Shown here: one piece after another, positions 43,072 to 55,436 of the stretch | Layout of the letters: each line of letters starts with the position of its first letter | Numbering within the stretch: the stretch's first letter is position 1 | NCBI GenBank assembly: GCA_963210315.1 | Contig: OY723303.1 | Location: 558,001-622,000 of the forward strand | Source of the DNA: Rhynchopus euleeides | Lineage: Eukaryota > Euglenozoa > Diplonemea > Diplonemida > Diplonemidae | Reading direction: 5' to 3' | DNA: 64,000 bases | Notes under the pieces: generated by a model | The model's database searches: none | Told to the model about the DNA's origin: nothing | What the model saw: only the letters and a program-made list of their open reading frames with translations | Program-made: the position numbers and the translations under genes

Positions 43072-43614
43072 CCCATGCACCTCGGTGAGGGGGGAAAAGC
43101 CGCCCCGGCCTTGCGTGGTGGTGGGGTGTGGTGGTGGTGGTGGAGTGTGCAGAATTCATGAACGGGCATCTCCAAAGTGCATAAAGTGTTGTGGTGTGAC
43201 AATGGGCCAGAGAGAGTGTGATTCGGGGCGGTGGGGGGGAGGGGAGGAGAGAGAGGGGGGGTTCCGGATGGCAGTGGATTTAGCAGTGGGATGCAGGGTC
43301 ACATACACACCGCAAGAGAGGCCCGATTCCACACTTCTAGACAAGCACAACTTCTCTACGCAAACGCTTCGCTTTTTTTTTGCCTCAAGGCATGAGGGGG
43401 GTGGTGTGTTTGGGCTAGGCACAGGCGCTCCTCCCCACCACCACCACCACCACCACGACCCCAACCCCTCAAGGCAAGATCACGAGCTCTAGCGTGCACA
43501 GTGGATCTCACATCAACCACCAGGGGTGTTCTCCTCGGCATGTGTCTACACCGCTCGGGATAATAAATCTAAAGGCCCACAACCCCCACAACCCCACACC
43601 CACCCTCCCTGCTG
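43072..43614. other. Intergenic
   Basis: Short spacer between two minus-strand genes. Contains GGT/CCA triplet runs (43120-43145, 43436-43455) and poly-T (43370-43380). No feature recognised. Confidence 0.5.
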
Positions 43615-44184
43615 TCACCACAGGGCCACGGCAGGGGGGGTGTCGACAGTCATGCGCTGGATCCACACCGAGACGACAATGTTCCACTTCCGGTAGACCC
43701 ATTTATACCCAACCTCAGAGTCCTTGTCGGGCACACGGCTGGCAGGGCTGCTGTTCGCTGCGGCGGATCGAAGCTTGGTCCAGGCGTCGGCAGAGATGCC
43801 CTCAGGCGCAGCATTCGAAGCCCCCTCTGGTTGGAGGCGGAGCATGTCTTCGTGCGATTGTCCCACACCCTGCGCTGCCCGGTCCATATAAAACTGGGCG
43901 TACTCCTTTGTGGCAAATGCACCGACTACGCCTTCAGCAGGCTTCAAACCTGACGGCAGCGGCTGCAGTCTCCCGATAGGTGCATCTTCGACGGTGTCGA
44001 CCGGCACACACTGCTGCCGGATGAGGTAGACAGAGGTGCCGGGCATCAGGTCCGACACCTGGTCCCGCTGACGCTCTACAGAGAACCTCCCATCAGCCCC
44101 TCGTGTGCGCGTGGGTGATACAACGGGTGCGGCCCATCCCGGATGCGTCGACCCCGCTGTGTAAGGCGTCGCCTTGTAGTTCAT
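43615..44184 (-). CDS. Hypothetical 189-aa protein
   Basis: ATG at 44184, single exon, no signal peptide or membrane segment. Central segments (LMPGTSVYLIRQQCVPVDTV, AFATKEYAQFYMDRAAQG) look globular. The C-terminus has SEVGYKWVYRKWNIVVSVW. Third-position G/C bias like the neighbours supports coding. A pyrimidine tract ending CTGCAG lies ~30 bp before the ATG on the coding strand. I do not recognise the family. Confidence 0.6.
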   Translation of the reverse strand: MNYKATPYTAGSTHPGWAAPVVSPTRTRGADGRFSVERQRDQVSDLMPGTSVYLIRQQCVPVDTVEDAPIGRLQPLPSGLKPAEGVVGAFATKEYAQFYMDRAAQGVGQSHEDMLRLQPEGASNAAPEGISADAWTKLRSAAANSSPASRVPDKDSEVGYKWVYRKWNIVVSVWIQRMTVDTPPAVALW

Positions 44185-45405
44185 CCCTCCCGCTTTATAT
44201 TTGGCGTCTGCTGCAGGGAGGGGGGTGGGGGTGGGGGGTATTCCAAATCAATAACCCTGCCACCACCCACCACCACCACCGCCCCTGTTGGCGGGGCACA
44301 GATCCCCCCCCCCCCCCGCCCCGGCCCCCCAACACCCCAGGCGTCCACCCCTTAGGGAGGGGAGGGGGGCTGTGTGGGGTGTGTGGTGGTGGTGGTGGTA
44401 TCACCGAGGGGGGGGGGGGGGGTTCGTGCTAAGTGAAGTGGTTTGAAGCGTGTGTGAGCCACATCAGAAAACCACATCTTTTGTTGTGACAGGCGCGCCC
44501 CCCCCCACCCCCCCCCCCCCGCCAGGACGCACAACACCCTTCTCCCAGCCTCAGAGTCGTAGTGTACCTCTCGAGCTGTTGTCTTCACAGGCAGTGCAAC
44601 TCGCCGAGGCGACACGCCAGACACGCAGGACACAGCAGCAGCGCTACCGTCACTCACGAGACGATGCACCACCACGCGTCCTGAACGAGCCTACACAGCG
44701 TGTGCCCTGGGGCGACTGGCACGCCTCTGAGGCCTTTTGGGTCATCATCGGCTGGAGATGCGGGTGAGGTTATGTGGCGCCAGGAGACACAAGGGGGGGA
44801 GAGAGCTGGCAGCAGAAGGCGAGTCGACGGTGCCTCTCGACAGCGATCCCAGCACTTGCAGTAAGATCTGGGGGGAGAGGGGAGGGTTGTGGGAACGTTT
44901 TCCCTCTTTATGCAGATCATGGGCTAAAAGCAACAAAGGCGCAGAGTCAGAGGGGCGAGGGGGGTCACAGTGCTGCATCCGATCGACGAGGGTGTGTCCC
45001 TTGGGACACAGGCCACAGTTGCGCTGCGTGGGCAAGAACTGTGATGGAGCTGGAGAGAAGGGAGAGAGAGATTGCCCTTCTTTTTTTGGGACTGTCGGCG
45101 CGGGATACAGGCATGCAGCCGCGCGACTTGATCCCTGCACCCACCCACCCACCCACCCCCAACCTTCGCAATCGTCTCACGATCGACGAATATATCTACA
45201 CCCACACACCCGATAGGATGTGTGCGACGGAGGAAACCAGAGCTTGCATAACGTACCCCAGGCCAGAGCAGGCCTGGCCACACCTTCCGGGCCCATGGTG
45301 CCTGTCTCTTTGCCCCAAAAATGCTGATAACTCTGCCACGTTATCTCTCCCGTATTTTTGTTGCAGCTTCGTCGCCCCTCCCCAGCTTAGCCCCTCGATG
45401 CCCTG
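44185..45405. other. Intergenic
   Basis: G/C homopolymer runs at 44305-44320, 44408-44425 and 44500-44520. Plus-strand frames here overlap frames on the other strand and show no domain. Nothing else recognised. Confidence 0.45.
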
Positions 45406-46611
45406 CTACTCGCCACGGCTCGAACACGGCACCGCCGCGCGCTGCGCAGCAAGCTTGGCTGCACGGGGGTTCGCCATGCGATGGCACTTCCGCACCGCCC
45501 TCGCACTGATCGGCACCGCCCCGTCATGCCCGCACCGCTGCGCCCACCGCGGGCGCGGCGTCGCGTGGTTCGGCGTGATCGCCAACCCACGGTGCAGCCT
45601 CGGCAGCTCCTCCCCCTGCAGCGCCACCCCGCCCCCTGCCGGCTGCGGCACAGCCGCAGCAGCAGACACCGCTGCCGCCGCCTCCGCCTCCGCCGCCACA
45701 GCCCCGACACCCCCACGCGTCGCCGGGCGGCTGACAACCCCGATGGTGGGCAGGGCCAGCGCCGCTTGGCCGCCGCCGCCGCCCCCACCCCTCCCCTGCC
45801 TCCGCTTCACGCCGCGCGGGCCCCGCGCAGCACCCCCATCCTGCTGCTGCCCTGTGCCGGCAGGCGGGGTGGCTCCGCCACCACCACCACCCGCCTGGCT
45901 GCAGCCGAGTGAAAACTCGACCCCACAGGCGGGACGGACGGTCCGGCTGAGCGGGCGGAGCATCCGCGTGACCTGCTTGCAATGCGACCTCTGCCTCGGG
46001 GGCTCCGGGACGAAGAACCCCAGTGCAGCGGCTGTGGCGGCGGGGGGGTGCGCCCGGTGGGACAGGGTGGTGTGCCCCTCCACCTGCTGCCGGGACCCCG
46101 CAAGTGGAGAGCCGCAGGCGGTGCTGTATGCGGTGGAGACGAGGCCCACCATGCGCTGGAATGCGTGGCTCTGCTGGGGGCAGACGTTGTCGAGCTTGAC
46201 CTTCGTTGCAGCGACTGCGATCCGCCAGAACTGGGTGTTGGGGCTTTTTGCGTCGACCTCCGTCGCGTTGATGCACCTCCAGGCAGAGCCAGCCGTCGCC
46301 TCCACCGCCCGGCTGATGGACAGCGTGATGGTTCGGCCCACAGGGGGCACGGCAGCGCCGTCCAGCCCCTCCTGCCTGAGGCAGGTCTGGAGGTGCCGCG
46401 TCGCATCCTCCAGCTGCCGCTGGAGGCTCCTCCGTTCCTCCGTGAGGTCTGCGCAGCGCTTTGCCGCGGCAGCCACCTCGTTGATCACCCTGTCGTCGAA
46501 TGTGCTGAAGGCGGCTTGCACTACGCCGTGGATCTGCGCATCCGCCATGTCGCAGTCATCTGACAGGTTGCAGTGCTTCACAATGCCCACCTGCAGCGAA
46601 CTCCACGCCAT
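45406..46611 (-). CDS. Hypothetical 401-aa protein with N-terminal coiled coil
   Basis: ATG at 46611. Residues about 35-85 form a helical, probably coiled-coil stretch (INEVAAAAKRCADLTEERRS, LQRQLEDATRHLQTCLRQ). A central ~150 residues look globular (AWRCINATEVDA, TQFWRIAVAATKVKLDNV). Residues 230-400 are low-complexity Gly/Ala/Pro with basic patches (RGVKRRQGRGGG) and are probably disordered. No known domain recognised. Minus strand like all neighbours, and third positions are G/C-rich. C-rich DNA ending CCCCAG abuts the start on the coding strand. Confidence 0.6.
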   Translation of the reverse strand: MAWSSLQVGIVKHCNLSDDCDMADAQIHGVVQAAFSTFDDRVINEVAAAAKRCADLTEERRSLQRQLEDATRHLQTCLRQEGLDGAAVPPVGRTITLSISRAVEATAGSAWRCINATEVDAKSPNTQFWRIAVAATKVKLDNVCPQQSHAFQRMVGLVSTAYSTACGSPLAGSRQQVEGHTTLSHRAHPPAATAAALGFFVPEPPRQRSHCKQVTRMLRPLSRTVRPACGVEFSLGCSQAGGGGGGATPPAGTGQQQDGGAARGPRGVKRRQGRGGGGGGGQAALALPTIGVVSRPATRGGVGAVAAEAEAAAAVSAAAAVPQPAGGGVALQGEELPRLHRGLAITPNHATPRPRWAQRCGHDGAVPISARAVRKCHRMANPRAAKLAAQRAAVPCSSRGE

Positions 46612-49600
46612 GCTGGGGCTCGGAGGTGCGGGGGGGGGTGGGGGGTGGGAGGAAGTGTCGAGAAGGAGAAGGGGTTAAAACCACCAGAACCACACACGCC
46701 GTTCCCCCCACCCCCCAACCCCCTCCGATTGTTGCTACGAACGCATCAACACGGGAGGGGGAGAGGGGGTGGTTAGGAGGGCCGGCGGCTGCCCCACCGA
46801 AGGGGGGGTGTGGGTTTCTTCTGGGAATAAGATATAATAAGATATGCACCCCTTGCCCCTTACCCTCCGGGAGCGAGGTGGGATGGCATGGGCGTGGGCG
46901 GTGCCGTCGTTTGGGCGGGGTGGGTACGACGGCGTGCGTTGGCTGTGTTGGAGGGGTGGTGTGTTTGACGGGGTGATGTGCGGTGTTGCATTTAGCTCTC
47001 AGAAAGGGCAGGAAAGGTGACGGGGGTGCTGCACGCCCTGAGCGATATCAGCGGCCCTGGCGGGAGCGCGTATCTCATATCCTGTTCACTTGAAAAACCA
47101 TTTGAGAAGGTACTCCCAGCCAAGGACAGCAAGCACCCTGTCGCAGACATCGAGCTGCAACATCCGGCATGTATCGCAGAAGCTTGTGAGCATCAAGCGT
47201 AAGATGGACGGCATATGCTATCGTGTGGAACGAAGATGGCTGGAGCATGGCTCTGTCACTAGCCGCATCACCCTCGCGAGATGCAGCGTGCCTCTCGCGC
47301 AAAGCTGCTGACCAACACCGGGAGATTTGATGAAACGGCAGCCAGACACTGGCATGACGAGCGCTGCAATCGAGGGATCGACTCTGCGACAAGATTCAAA
47401 CGTGGCTCAAACCACGCCTATGGCGGCTGGGACAGCCCCATAGTTTGCCTTTTCTCTTTGGAGGAGAGAGTGTTTCCACAGACGCTCATCATAACCGACA
47501 GCCGCACTGCCCTTCCAGCTCTCTGCTACGGCTGGCTGCGAAAGCCTCAAAATGGAAGGGTGGGTTTGATTGTCGATAGTGCAAAGCAAGTCTCCCAGCA
47601 CCTAAATTGGAAGGGTGGGGGGCGGGGGGATGAGGGGGGGCGTGGAGGAGGGTGGTGGTGGATATGTAATTCACGTTTTTTTGTCTGCCATGTTCGCCCC
47701 CCCCCCCCCCCGTTTGTTTGCGTTAGCTGGTCTTCCTCCCTACCCATACCCACACCCCCCCCCTTTGAACAAAACAATGCGTGGTGAAAACAAAAGAAAA
47801 GGGGCGCAAATCGCCCCCCCCCCCCCCCAGTCATCCCAACGGGAGTAGGAGTAGCCGCAAGCAAAGGGCAAGCAGTGCTTCCACACATACACGCTATCCT
47901 CTGAGACACGCCTGGCCAGGCCCCCTCCCAAGCCGCCGATGTTTATCGGACGACATGCCACGCATTGAGGGGCATAAAAACCTTTGCTGCCGAGGTGTAG
48001 CCCCCTTCATCAAAAAGGCGGGTCTGGATACGGCTAAAAAATCGTTCCAAACACCACCACCACTCTATCCTCTCACGGTTCGTGACGTTTGCTGTGGCGT
48101 ATCGTTGGGGAACGCCTGCTCGTTTTGTTTTGCCGTTGGGACGACGGCGCTGCGACGTTGTTTGGAAAATAATAAAATACACATAGCCATCGCCTCGGGG
48201 AGATGCCCTACGATACCCCCTCGGCCCCACCCCGCCCGTCCATCTGCCTCCAACCCGCCTATCACCCGGCCTTTTTGTTTTGCAAGAAATGCAGGGCCTT
48301 GCAAAGAAAATAGACGATGTGTCACCCCAGTGGTTTACTTGCCATCCAGCAACAGCAAACACCGCCCCCCAGAAGCATAGCAAAAAAAAAGGAATGACAA
48401 GACACTTAACGGGGCACACCAAAGGCATGGGTGTGTATAGGAGAGGGCGTTAGGTAAGTTCAAAGACAACAAATCCTGCTTGCCTATTTCTTGACACCAC
48501 GCTCAAAAAAATCCCCCAGGAAGTGGTCGCGCGGAAGGAAAGGGGGGGGGGGGTCAGGGTGGGGCAAATGAGATTGCCCGGTGACCTGGCGACAGGACTC
48601 TCCGCTGCTGAGATGCGAGAAAAATGGTATTGTGGGTGGGATGGCGAGCGGGAGGGGGGAAGAGAGAGAGGGGGGGTAGGGGCGAGCGGGGTAAGGGGGT
48701 GGGGAGGAAGGAAGAAAAAGGGTTGATGTCACGCAACCAACAAAAAAAACCTTTCCAAGCTTTCCACACATGCAGGTGAGGCGAACCTTGTTTGGCGTGG
48801 TGATTTTGTTTTCTTTTTAGTTTGGCTTGCAGGCCCTCGCAACCTTGACCCTTTTGCGCGACATACCATACTGTGTACCCATCTGAGAGGTTAACGATGG
48901 GGGGAGGGGACAGGGATAGGGAGAGACCATCGGGGCATGCATCGGCACCACACAGCCAACCGTTTTTGTTTGCAACAAAACACAATTTGCGTTTTTTTTT
49001 GCAGCCTATTCAAAGGTTAGGGATAGTGGGAACAGCTTGCAGCGTGGCGGCTGCCGTGTGATGCCGATGATTTCTGCTGGGGGGGTGGGGGCGCGGGGGA
49101 ACCCCCTCATCGAGTGGGAGAGTGGAGGAGTAGAAGGCGGAGGGGGGATGGGATGAGGTGGTGCGATCGCCACAGAACAACACATGCACACACAACGTAG
49201 GGATGGGCGGGGAGTGGGCACAGATCCGCGCAGGGTTACCCACTTGAAACCACTGTCACCCACACAACACCAGCTCCGCTTTTTTCGCAGAACACAGAAC
49301 CAAAAAGGGTGGGGTGGGGAGGTGACGAGAATATCCGATATTTTTTTTCAACCCCCATCCCACTCCATCCCACGTCACCCCCACCCCCCACAGGTTTTGT
49401 TAATGCCAGACGTTGGATGTTTCAAGGCAACTCCAATCCCCCCCCCCCCCTACCCCTTCCGCAGCGAAAGGGGGGAGAAAAAAATGGCACAACGCCCAAT
49501 AAAAACAACTTCAAAAATAACCACCCGGGGACCCCAGCGCAAAGGTTAGGGACAGGGGCGGGCGGAAGCAAGGGGGCGGGCGAATGGCGGCGGCGGGGGC

Positions 49601-49789
49601 GTGCACTGCATACTCACATCCCGCCGCCCACCTCTCTCCCCCCTGCTCTGCCCAGCCCCTGGTGTGCGGTGTCTTCCCGGGTCATCCCAGCACAGCAAGG
49701 ATGTCAGGTGGGGGGGGGGGGGGGGGGGATGGTGGGGCAACCCACCTCCACGAGCTTCTCCGAGCTTCGGCGAGCCCATAACCTCGGGC
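46612..49789. other. Intergenic, homopolymer-rich
   Basis: No gene accepted in ~3.2 kb. Many G or C runs (47695-47712, 47813-47828, 48541-48552, 49438-49450, 49710-49730). AT-richer islands lie near 46820-46850 (GATATAATAAGATAT) and 48165-48185. Frames in 47000-47430 and 47780-48430 occur on both strands without domain signatures. Confidence 0.45.
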
Positions 49790-52700
49790 TTAGGACGAGG
49801 TGGGTGGCTGCCCGGTCATCCCCTGCGCAGCGTTGAACAGGTTGATGGGCGAGGACCCGTCCGTCACCATGTAGCCCTGCAGGTTCAGGGCCTTGAGGAG
49901 CCTCACCTGGTTCTCGGGGCCCGCCTTTGCAATCGCCTCGATGGTCTCCTTGCCCATCGACTTGACGGAATTGGCAAACTTGCTCGACTCCACCTTCGCG
50001 AGATCGCGCGCCTTCTGCACCTCCAGCTCGTCAACGGTCTTCCTGTAGGTCACCGTCTCGGTGTTCTTCGCCTGCTCGATCTCGATCTCCGTGCGGACCT
50101 GGATCTTCTGCGCCTCAGCCCTCTTCTTCGCCAGGTCCACCATGCACTGCGCCTCCACAGCAGCAGCCTCCGCTGCAGCCTGTGCCTCGGCGCGCTGCGA
50201 CCCAGTCGCCTCGATGCTCTGGCTCTCCGCACGCAGCTGCAGCAGCACCTTGCGCTCCTTCTCGCTCTCCGCCTTGTCGCGGATCAGCTGCGACTCCAGC
50301 TCGCCCTTCGCCTTCTGCTCCTCCTCCGTCGCGCGGTGCTTTGCCTGTGCCTCCTGCCCCTGCGTCGTGATGTGGATGGCGAGCTGCACGCTCTTCAGCA
50401 GGCTGTCCTTCGTCTTCTGGTCCACAGGCTCCACGCTCTGGATGTCGACGTTGCTGATGACCAGCCCGTTAGTCGGGAAGTGCAGCGCGCTGTTGGGCCA
50501 CTTCCCGGAGACAGGGGCGTGCTCCTCCCCACCCAGCACCACCACAAACTGATCCGCTGAGGTGTAGGTCTTGCCCGCTGCGGTCTTCACAGATGCATCG
50601 GACTTGTCGGTCACAACCTCCGTCACAGCGGAGACGGTGCGGTCCGCCGTGTCCCGCACGCTGACACCTGCCTCCAGAGGCCTGCCCTGCACCAGGTAGG
50701 TCGCGTGCGACCCGAACACAGCATGCCTGATGATGGCAGAGCTGTTCTTGTGCAGGTTGTCGAAAGACTCCCCCGCACAGCAGCCGCGGATCCGCGAGGC
50801 GATTGCCTTGCAGCTGTCCCCCACGAAGTCATGCACGGTGAAGACGCGCTTGCTCTGCTCCTCGTTGGTGGGGTCAATGTCAAACCGCCAGTTGTAAGAC
50901 AGCTGCAGCTCGAGCCGCGCGTGGTCCGCAGTCTCGACGCGGATGTTGTCCGTCATGAAGTCGGGTCCCATGAAGAGGGCGAGCGACTTGATGACGTTGG
51001 GGCGCTTGGGCCTGCCACCCGACAGGGTCACGGTGGTGAACTCCTCATCAGGCCCCAGCGACAGCATGTCAGGCCCGCAGACGCACCGCGTCGTCTTCTT
51101 CTTGTAGTCGAAGATCTGCGACACGCTGTTGTGCGGCACGCTGTAGAACACCACGCGGGTCTTGTCGCGCATGTCATCCCCGCCCGACCCCCCCGCAGCG
51201 CGCTGCGCAACACGCCCGCTCTTCCCTGCGAGCAGGCACTCCACGTCGGGCGACAGCTCCTTCTCCCACAGCTCCTCTGTGGGCTCCAGCATGTAGGACA
51301 GCGGGCCCATCTGCGCGCGCACCTCACCGCTCTTCAGGTCGCGGATGTACACCCCTTCGTACTCATGCATGGGGATGGAGCGACGCGTCTCGATCACCTC
51401 GACGGTGACGGGGGGGACGTAGTCGCAGGGGCCCTTGATCATCCACAGGTCGCCAGCCTCGCGGGTTTCGCCGCTGGCCTCCTCCTTGTGTGCCTCGAGG
51501 GCTTCCAGGAGCAGCGCCTCGTCTGCCATCAGCACGTAGACATCCTTGGCACACCCGTCGACGAGGCGCTCGTAGGGGTGCAGGAAGAAGCGGTCAGGGC
51601 CGCGGATCAGCTTCTTCACACCCAGCTGCACCTGCTTCTTGGCAGCGTCGTAGGGGTCCATCACAACGCAGTACTGCTTGTGGTTGAGAACCAGGAGCTG
51701 GGTCTCCGTGACCACCGTCTCGTTGGGCGTCGGGAGGTATGCCGCTGTGTCCTTCTGTGTGACGAGCCACTGGTCACCCGGCAGCCGCTCCTGCCCGAAG
51801 CAGTCCTTGAAGGGGTTGACGCACTTCACGTGGATGGCCTTCGTCTCCGTGAGGATCTTCGGCTGCACCACCTCCAGCACCTTCTCGTCGACGGAGGGCA
51901 GGAAGGCGCCTGTCTCGGTCCACAGCCACTGCGCACCCACCTTGCGCTCCACACCAGTGCGGTCGGTGAAGGTGTTGATCGCGGTCAGCTTCAGGGCTTC
52001 ATTCACACCGACGAAGGTGGCCTTGACAGTCTGCACGATCTCCTGGCAGATGTGGGGGTAGTAGGTGCAGGGGCCCGGGATCAGCCACTCGTCACCGGCA
52101 ACGCGGGGCACCTTCGATGCGTCCTCAAAGTCACGGAGGGCACGGATGCGGAGCGCCGTCACCTGGTCCAGCACCTGCAGCTGCTGCGGCTTCTGCGTCT
52201 TCGCGTTCAGCTGCTCACCAGGGTAGAGCGGGAACGGCGGGCAGTCGAGCCGCACCTCCTGGTCCCCGAGGCGGACGATTGCCTGCCTGTGTGTGTGGGT
52301 GGAGGGTGGGAGGGTGGGGGAGAGGCAGTGGGCTGCACAGCAGCTGTACAAACAGGTCGTGTCATACCCATCGGTGTCCAGGACCGGCTTGCCAGAGGCA
52401 TCGCGGTCGATAGGGTTGTCGATGATGCAGTAGTGGCGCTTGGGCACCACGACGTAAGGCGACGGCTGGCAGACGATCTGCATGTGTGCGGAGGGGTTGA
52501 GGGGTGTGGGGTGGGGTGGGTGGTGTTCTCGCACTTTCATCGAGCAACCCGATGCACAGCGGCGCAATAGCAGTCCGCTGAAGAGCACATGCGATGTCTA
52601 CATACCTGCTGGTGCTCCTGCTTGGTGAAAGTCGCCGGGCCGACGAGGAGCGTCGTCGCTGTCGTGTTCACATTCTGTGGGTGTATATGTAATGGTGTCA

Positions 52701-52853
52701 ACGGGGGGTCGGGGGCCAAGGCCACATTCCAACATTGCAACATCTACCCTACCACACACCACCCCACCCCCCCACCCCATGCCAGGCGTTGGACCATACC
52801 AGGATGTGTGCATAGTAGTTCGGCTTCAGATGGACCACGTCAATCTTCGACAT
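49790..52853 (-). CDS. MVP: Major vault protein
   Basis: Four exons: 52853-52800, 52674-52606, 52477-52368 and 52286-49790. The introns (125, 128, 81 bp) begin GTATG and end ACAG/GCAG, with phases 0, 0 and 2. The spliced protein is 909 aa, close to the ~870-900 aa of known vault proteins. It starts MSKIDVVHLKPNYYAHIL, and exon 2 gives the conserved GPATFTKQEHQQ. The N-terminal barrel repeats show GDEWLIPGPCTYYP, GDQWLVTQKD and GDLWMIKGPCDYVP. The shoulder region includes GGRPKRPNVIKSLALFMGPD (~503) and DFVGDSCKAIASR (~568). Residues ~708-823 are the long cap helix. GYMVTDGSSPINLFN (~883) closes the cap ring. The protein assembles into the hollow vault ribonucleoprotein particle in the cytosol. 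No vault RNA or vPARP/TEP1 partner is visible here. Confidence 0.95.
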
Positions 52854-55436
52854 TGTTAGAGTCGTGCGCGGCTGAACCCTGAGGTTGTGTCTGCCACGTG
52901 TGTAAAGGAATCGCCCCTGAAGATGTCGGAAGGATGTGTGGCAGGCTGGGGTCATCAGACCCTGCTCGGTGCGACCCTCACTGAGCAAAAGGGTTGCCAT
53001 GTGTACGTGAGGAGCGGGTGTGGAGGGGGGGCGTCTGGCGATGCTTGTCACATCACACTTTGACCTGCGAGCAGACAGCCATGCAGTCGCCGCAACAAGT
53101 GAGAAGACAGTGCCGAGGACAGAGCAGATATTGTGGCATGAATCAGTGGCCGGATTTGCAACAGAACGCCACAGAATATGCCAGGCCCGGTGGAACCGCA
53201 CGCCGACACTGCTGCCCTGTTTGGGTCAGGAACCAGATGTGTCGGCACACTCCATCTTTTCCCAAAGTGCGCGTCGTGAGATGCGCATTCCAAAGCTGGA
53301 GCTGTGAGCTTGTGCCAGAATGAGGAGAGGGCGATGGGTGGGGTGTTAGATAAGATGGCCTGTCTGGTCAGGCAATGGGAGGGGGTGGGGAGAGGGGCAA
53401 TAACCCACACCCACAGGCAGCGAGGAGTACCGCGTTGCAAGAGAGTTTTTGCGAGGCTGCAGTGCTGGATGATCTGCATGACGGCTGCCAGCAGCGCGCA
53501 GCCCGATGACAACGCCCAGTTGTTTCGATTATTGACGACGTGTTGCAATCATGATTGTGGCTAGCAGGGAACACCACTTGAATGGGGTAGGGGGGGGGGT
53601 AGTGAAATCGAAATTGAAGGGAGCACAAGAATGATCACCCTTCACTCGTGGGGGAGGGAGAGGGGGAGGGGGGATTTTCTTCCATTTTCCCCTTTTCAAG
53701 AGATATGCACAATGAAAGAAGCTGCGGAAAAAGGGCTCGTTCCCCGCCCAGGCCTGCCCTCCACCCCTCCCCCCCTACAGCTGAACACACGCATGCACAC
53801 ACGGAGTGATGGGCACAGAGACTGAGGAAACAAGGGCGTGTCTGACGCCGCGGGGGGTTCCTGCGAAAGAAACGGGGGTTATGGTATCACGCAGAAGAAT
53901 AAGGAAAGCCAGAGATGGCCCCCTTCACTCGATATGCAGGGAGGGGGGGGGGGTTTGGCAACCTCCCTAAGATCCAGACCTGCAGATATCAGACACAGTC
54001 CGAAGAAGGATGGCAATCGCACATAAAAGACAGGGCGCTGTTTGTGCGGCAATTTAGGACGGCGACAAACCCTGGGGAACTGTCTGTGCCCCCGCTGGAT
54101 TCGTAAAGCGGCAGCAAAACGAGACAACAGACCAATAACTGCTGCAAGTTGTTTTTTTGCTGGAACGCAGACCCACCCTTTGTATGGACCACACCCCAGG
54201 TCGAAAGATCCAGCTCAAGGCACGTATAGTTTCTCCGGTTGGATACGCCGAACGAAGGGAAAAAACAGATAATGCAGCGCGAATCTCAAGATAGAAGGAG
54301 ATCAAGCAGCAGCCGGCGGCGTTCCTCGAATGCAATGTAACGCGTCACACCATCTCTGCGACTCTTCCTCTAGTAATGGATTTCGTTTGATGCGTTGACA
54401 CTTCCCAACGTTCTTCTGATGAAGGGGTGACATGTGCAGAACATGGCTGGCTGAGCTGAATGACACATTCCACGCGAAAGCCGTGTGCGTAAAAGAAACG
54501 CCGTAAATACATTATATAAACCATGGATCGCATCCTGGATCCCTGCATCCTGAGATTAACGGATCAGGAATGCCGATCCCTGATTGGGAATATCTCGAAG
54601 TCGAAAGGGGCAATCAGGAATCCCCGGAAATCAATCCCTTGACATGATGCATGGCCCACGCGAAAGAAATGCGTCTGCGCTCAATACCCAATCGAGCACA
54701 GGGTGCGGTGATATCAAATAAGGCACAGAGAGGCGACCACCTTGCCTCAAAACACAGGTAGTGTGCCGAGGGGTGCGGCATGGGAGGTTAGGCTGAAGCG
54801 AAGCTAGGTTTGGCAGAAAAATACAACAGAGTGCGTTTCGTGCAGGATGTGAGTCGTGCATGGGGCAGCGCGGGACACACACAGAAGGGCTAGGGGAAGA
54901 CTGCTTCCTGACAACACGAGCCTGCATGCCACTCAACAACATCTCTGCGCAGCATCGGGAAGGCAAGGGGCAGCAGCCACGGGGATGGTGCTTCTGGTCG
55001 CGTGCATTTGCTCTTCAACACCCCGATATGTGGTTCGGCTGCAGGCTGCAGGTGCCTTCCTCAGAGTCAGATGACAACCACACGAAGGCAGGCATGATTG
55101 CTGTCCTGGCAATTTGCTGATAGGAGGGGAATCACCAACGCGTTGGAACGATGACGGCTGGCTGTCCTGCCCGACGGCTCGTGGCATCCCCAGCACTGGT
55201 CGACAGTCCAGGGACTCGCCAGCAGACGTCGACAGCACCGTCAGTGGGACGAGGCTGCTAGGGGGTTCCACTAGAGGTCGCATCCACATGCCTGCAGGGC
55301 ATGACACAGCGGTGCTGGAAGCACAGCGCGCGCCCTTTGCAAGCAGGGCAAAGGCGATTGTTCCAGGAAGGCAGAGTTGACATGGCGCCGTGCACCAGGG
55401 CCCAGTGCTCGAGAGGGTGGAATGGCTGCAAGCGTG
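52854..55436. other. Intergenic, dispersed repeats
   Basis: No gene accepted. 54070-54240 (CCAATAACTGCTGCAAGTTG, GCTGGAACGCAGAC, CTCAAGGCACGTATAG) is a relative of 10950-11085 in the same orientation. 54530-54640 is an AT-richer stretch. 55420-55436 begins the conserved 3' flank shared with the TPR genes. Confidence 0.5.

Noticed and set aside
44191-44200. TATA-like ATATAAAG on the minus strand
   Set aside because: Only ~10 bp before the ATG of the 189-aa gene, too close to act as a TATA box for that start.
44774-46678. 634-aa plus-strand frame
   Set aside because: Runs across the antisense of the 401-aa gene. The minus frame has a coiled coil and globular segments with a good ATG; the plus frame is Cys/Pro/Arg low-complexity. 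Some doubt remains because neither has a known domain.
50705-52570. 621-aa plus-strand frame
   Set aside because: Antisense to the vault protein gene, whose family identity is certain.
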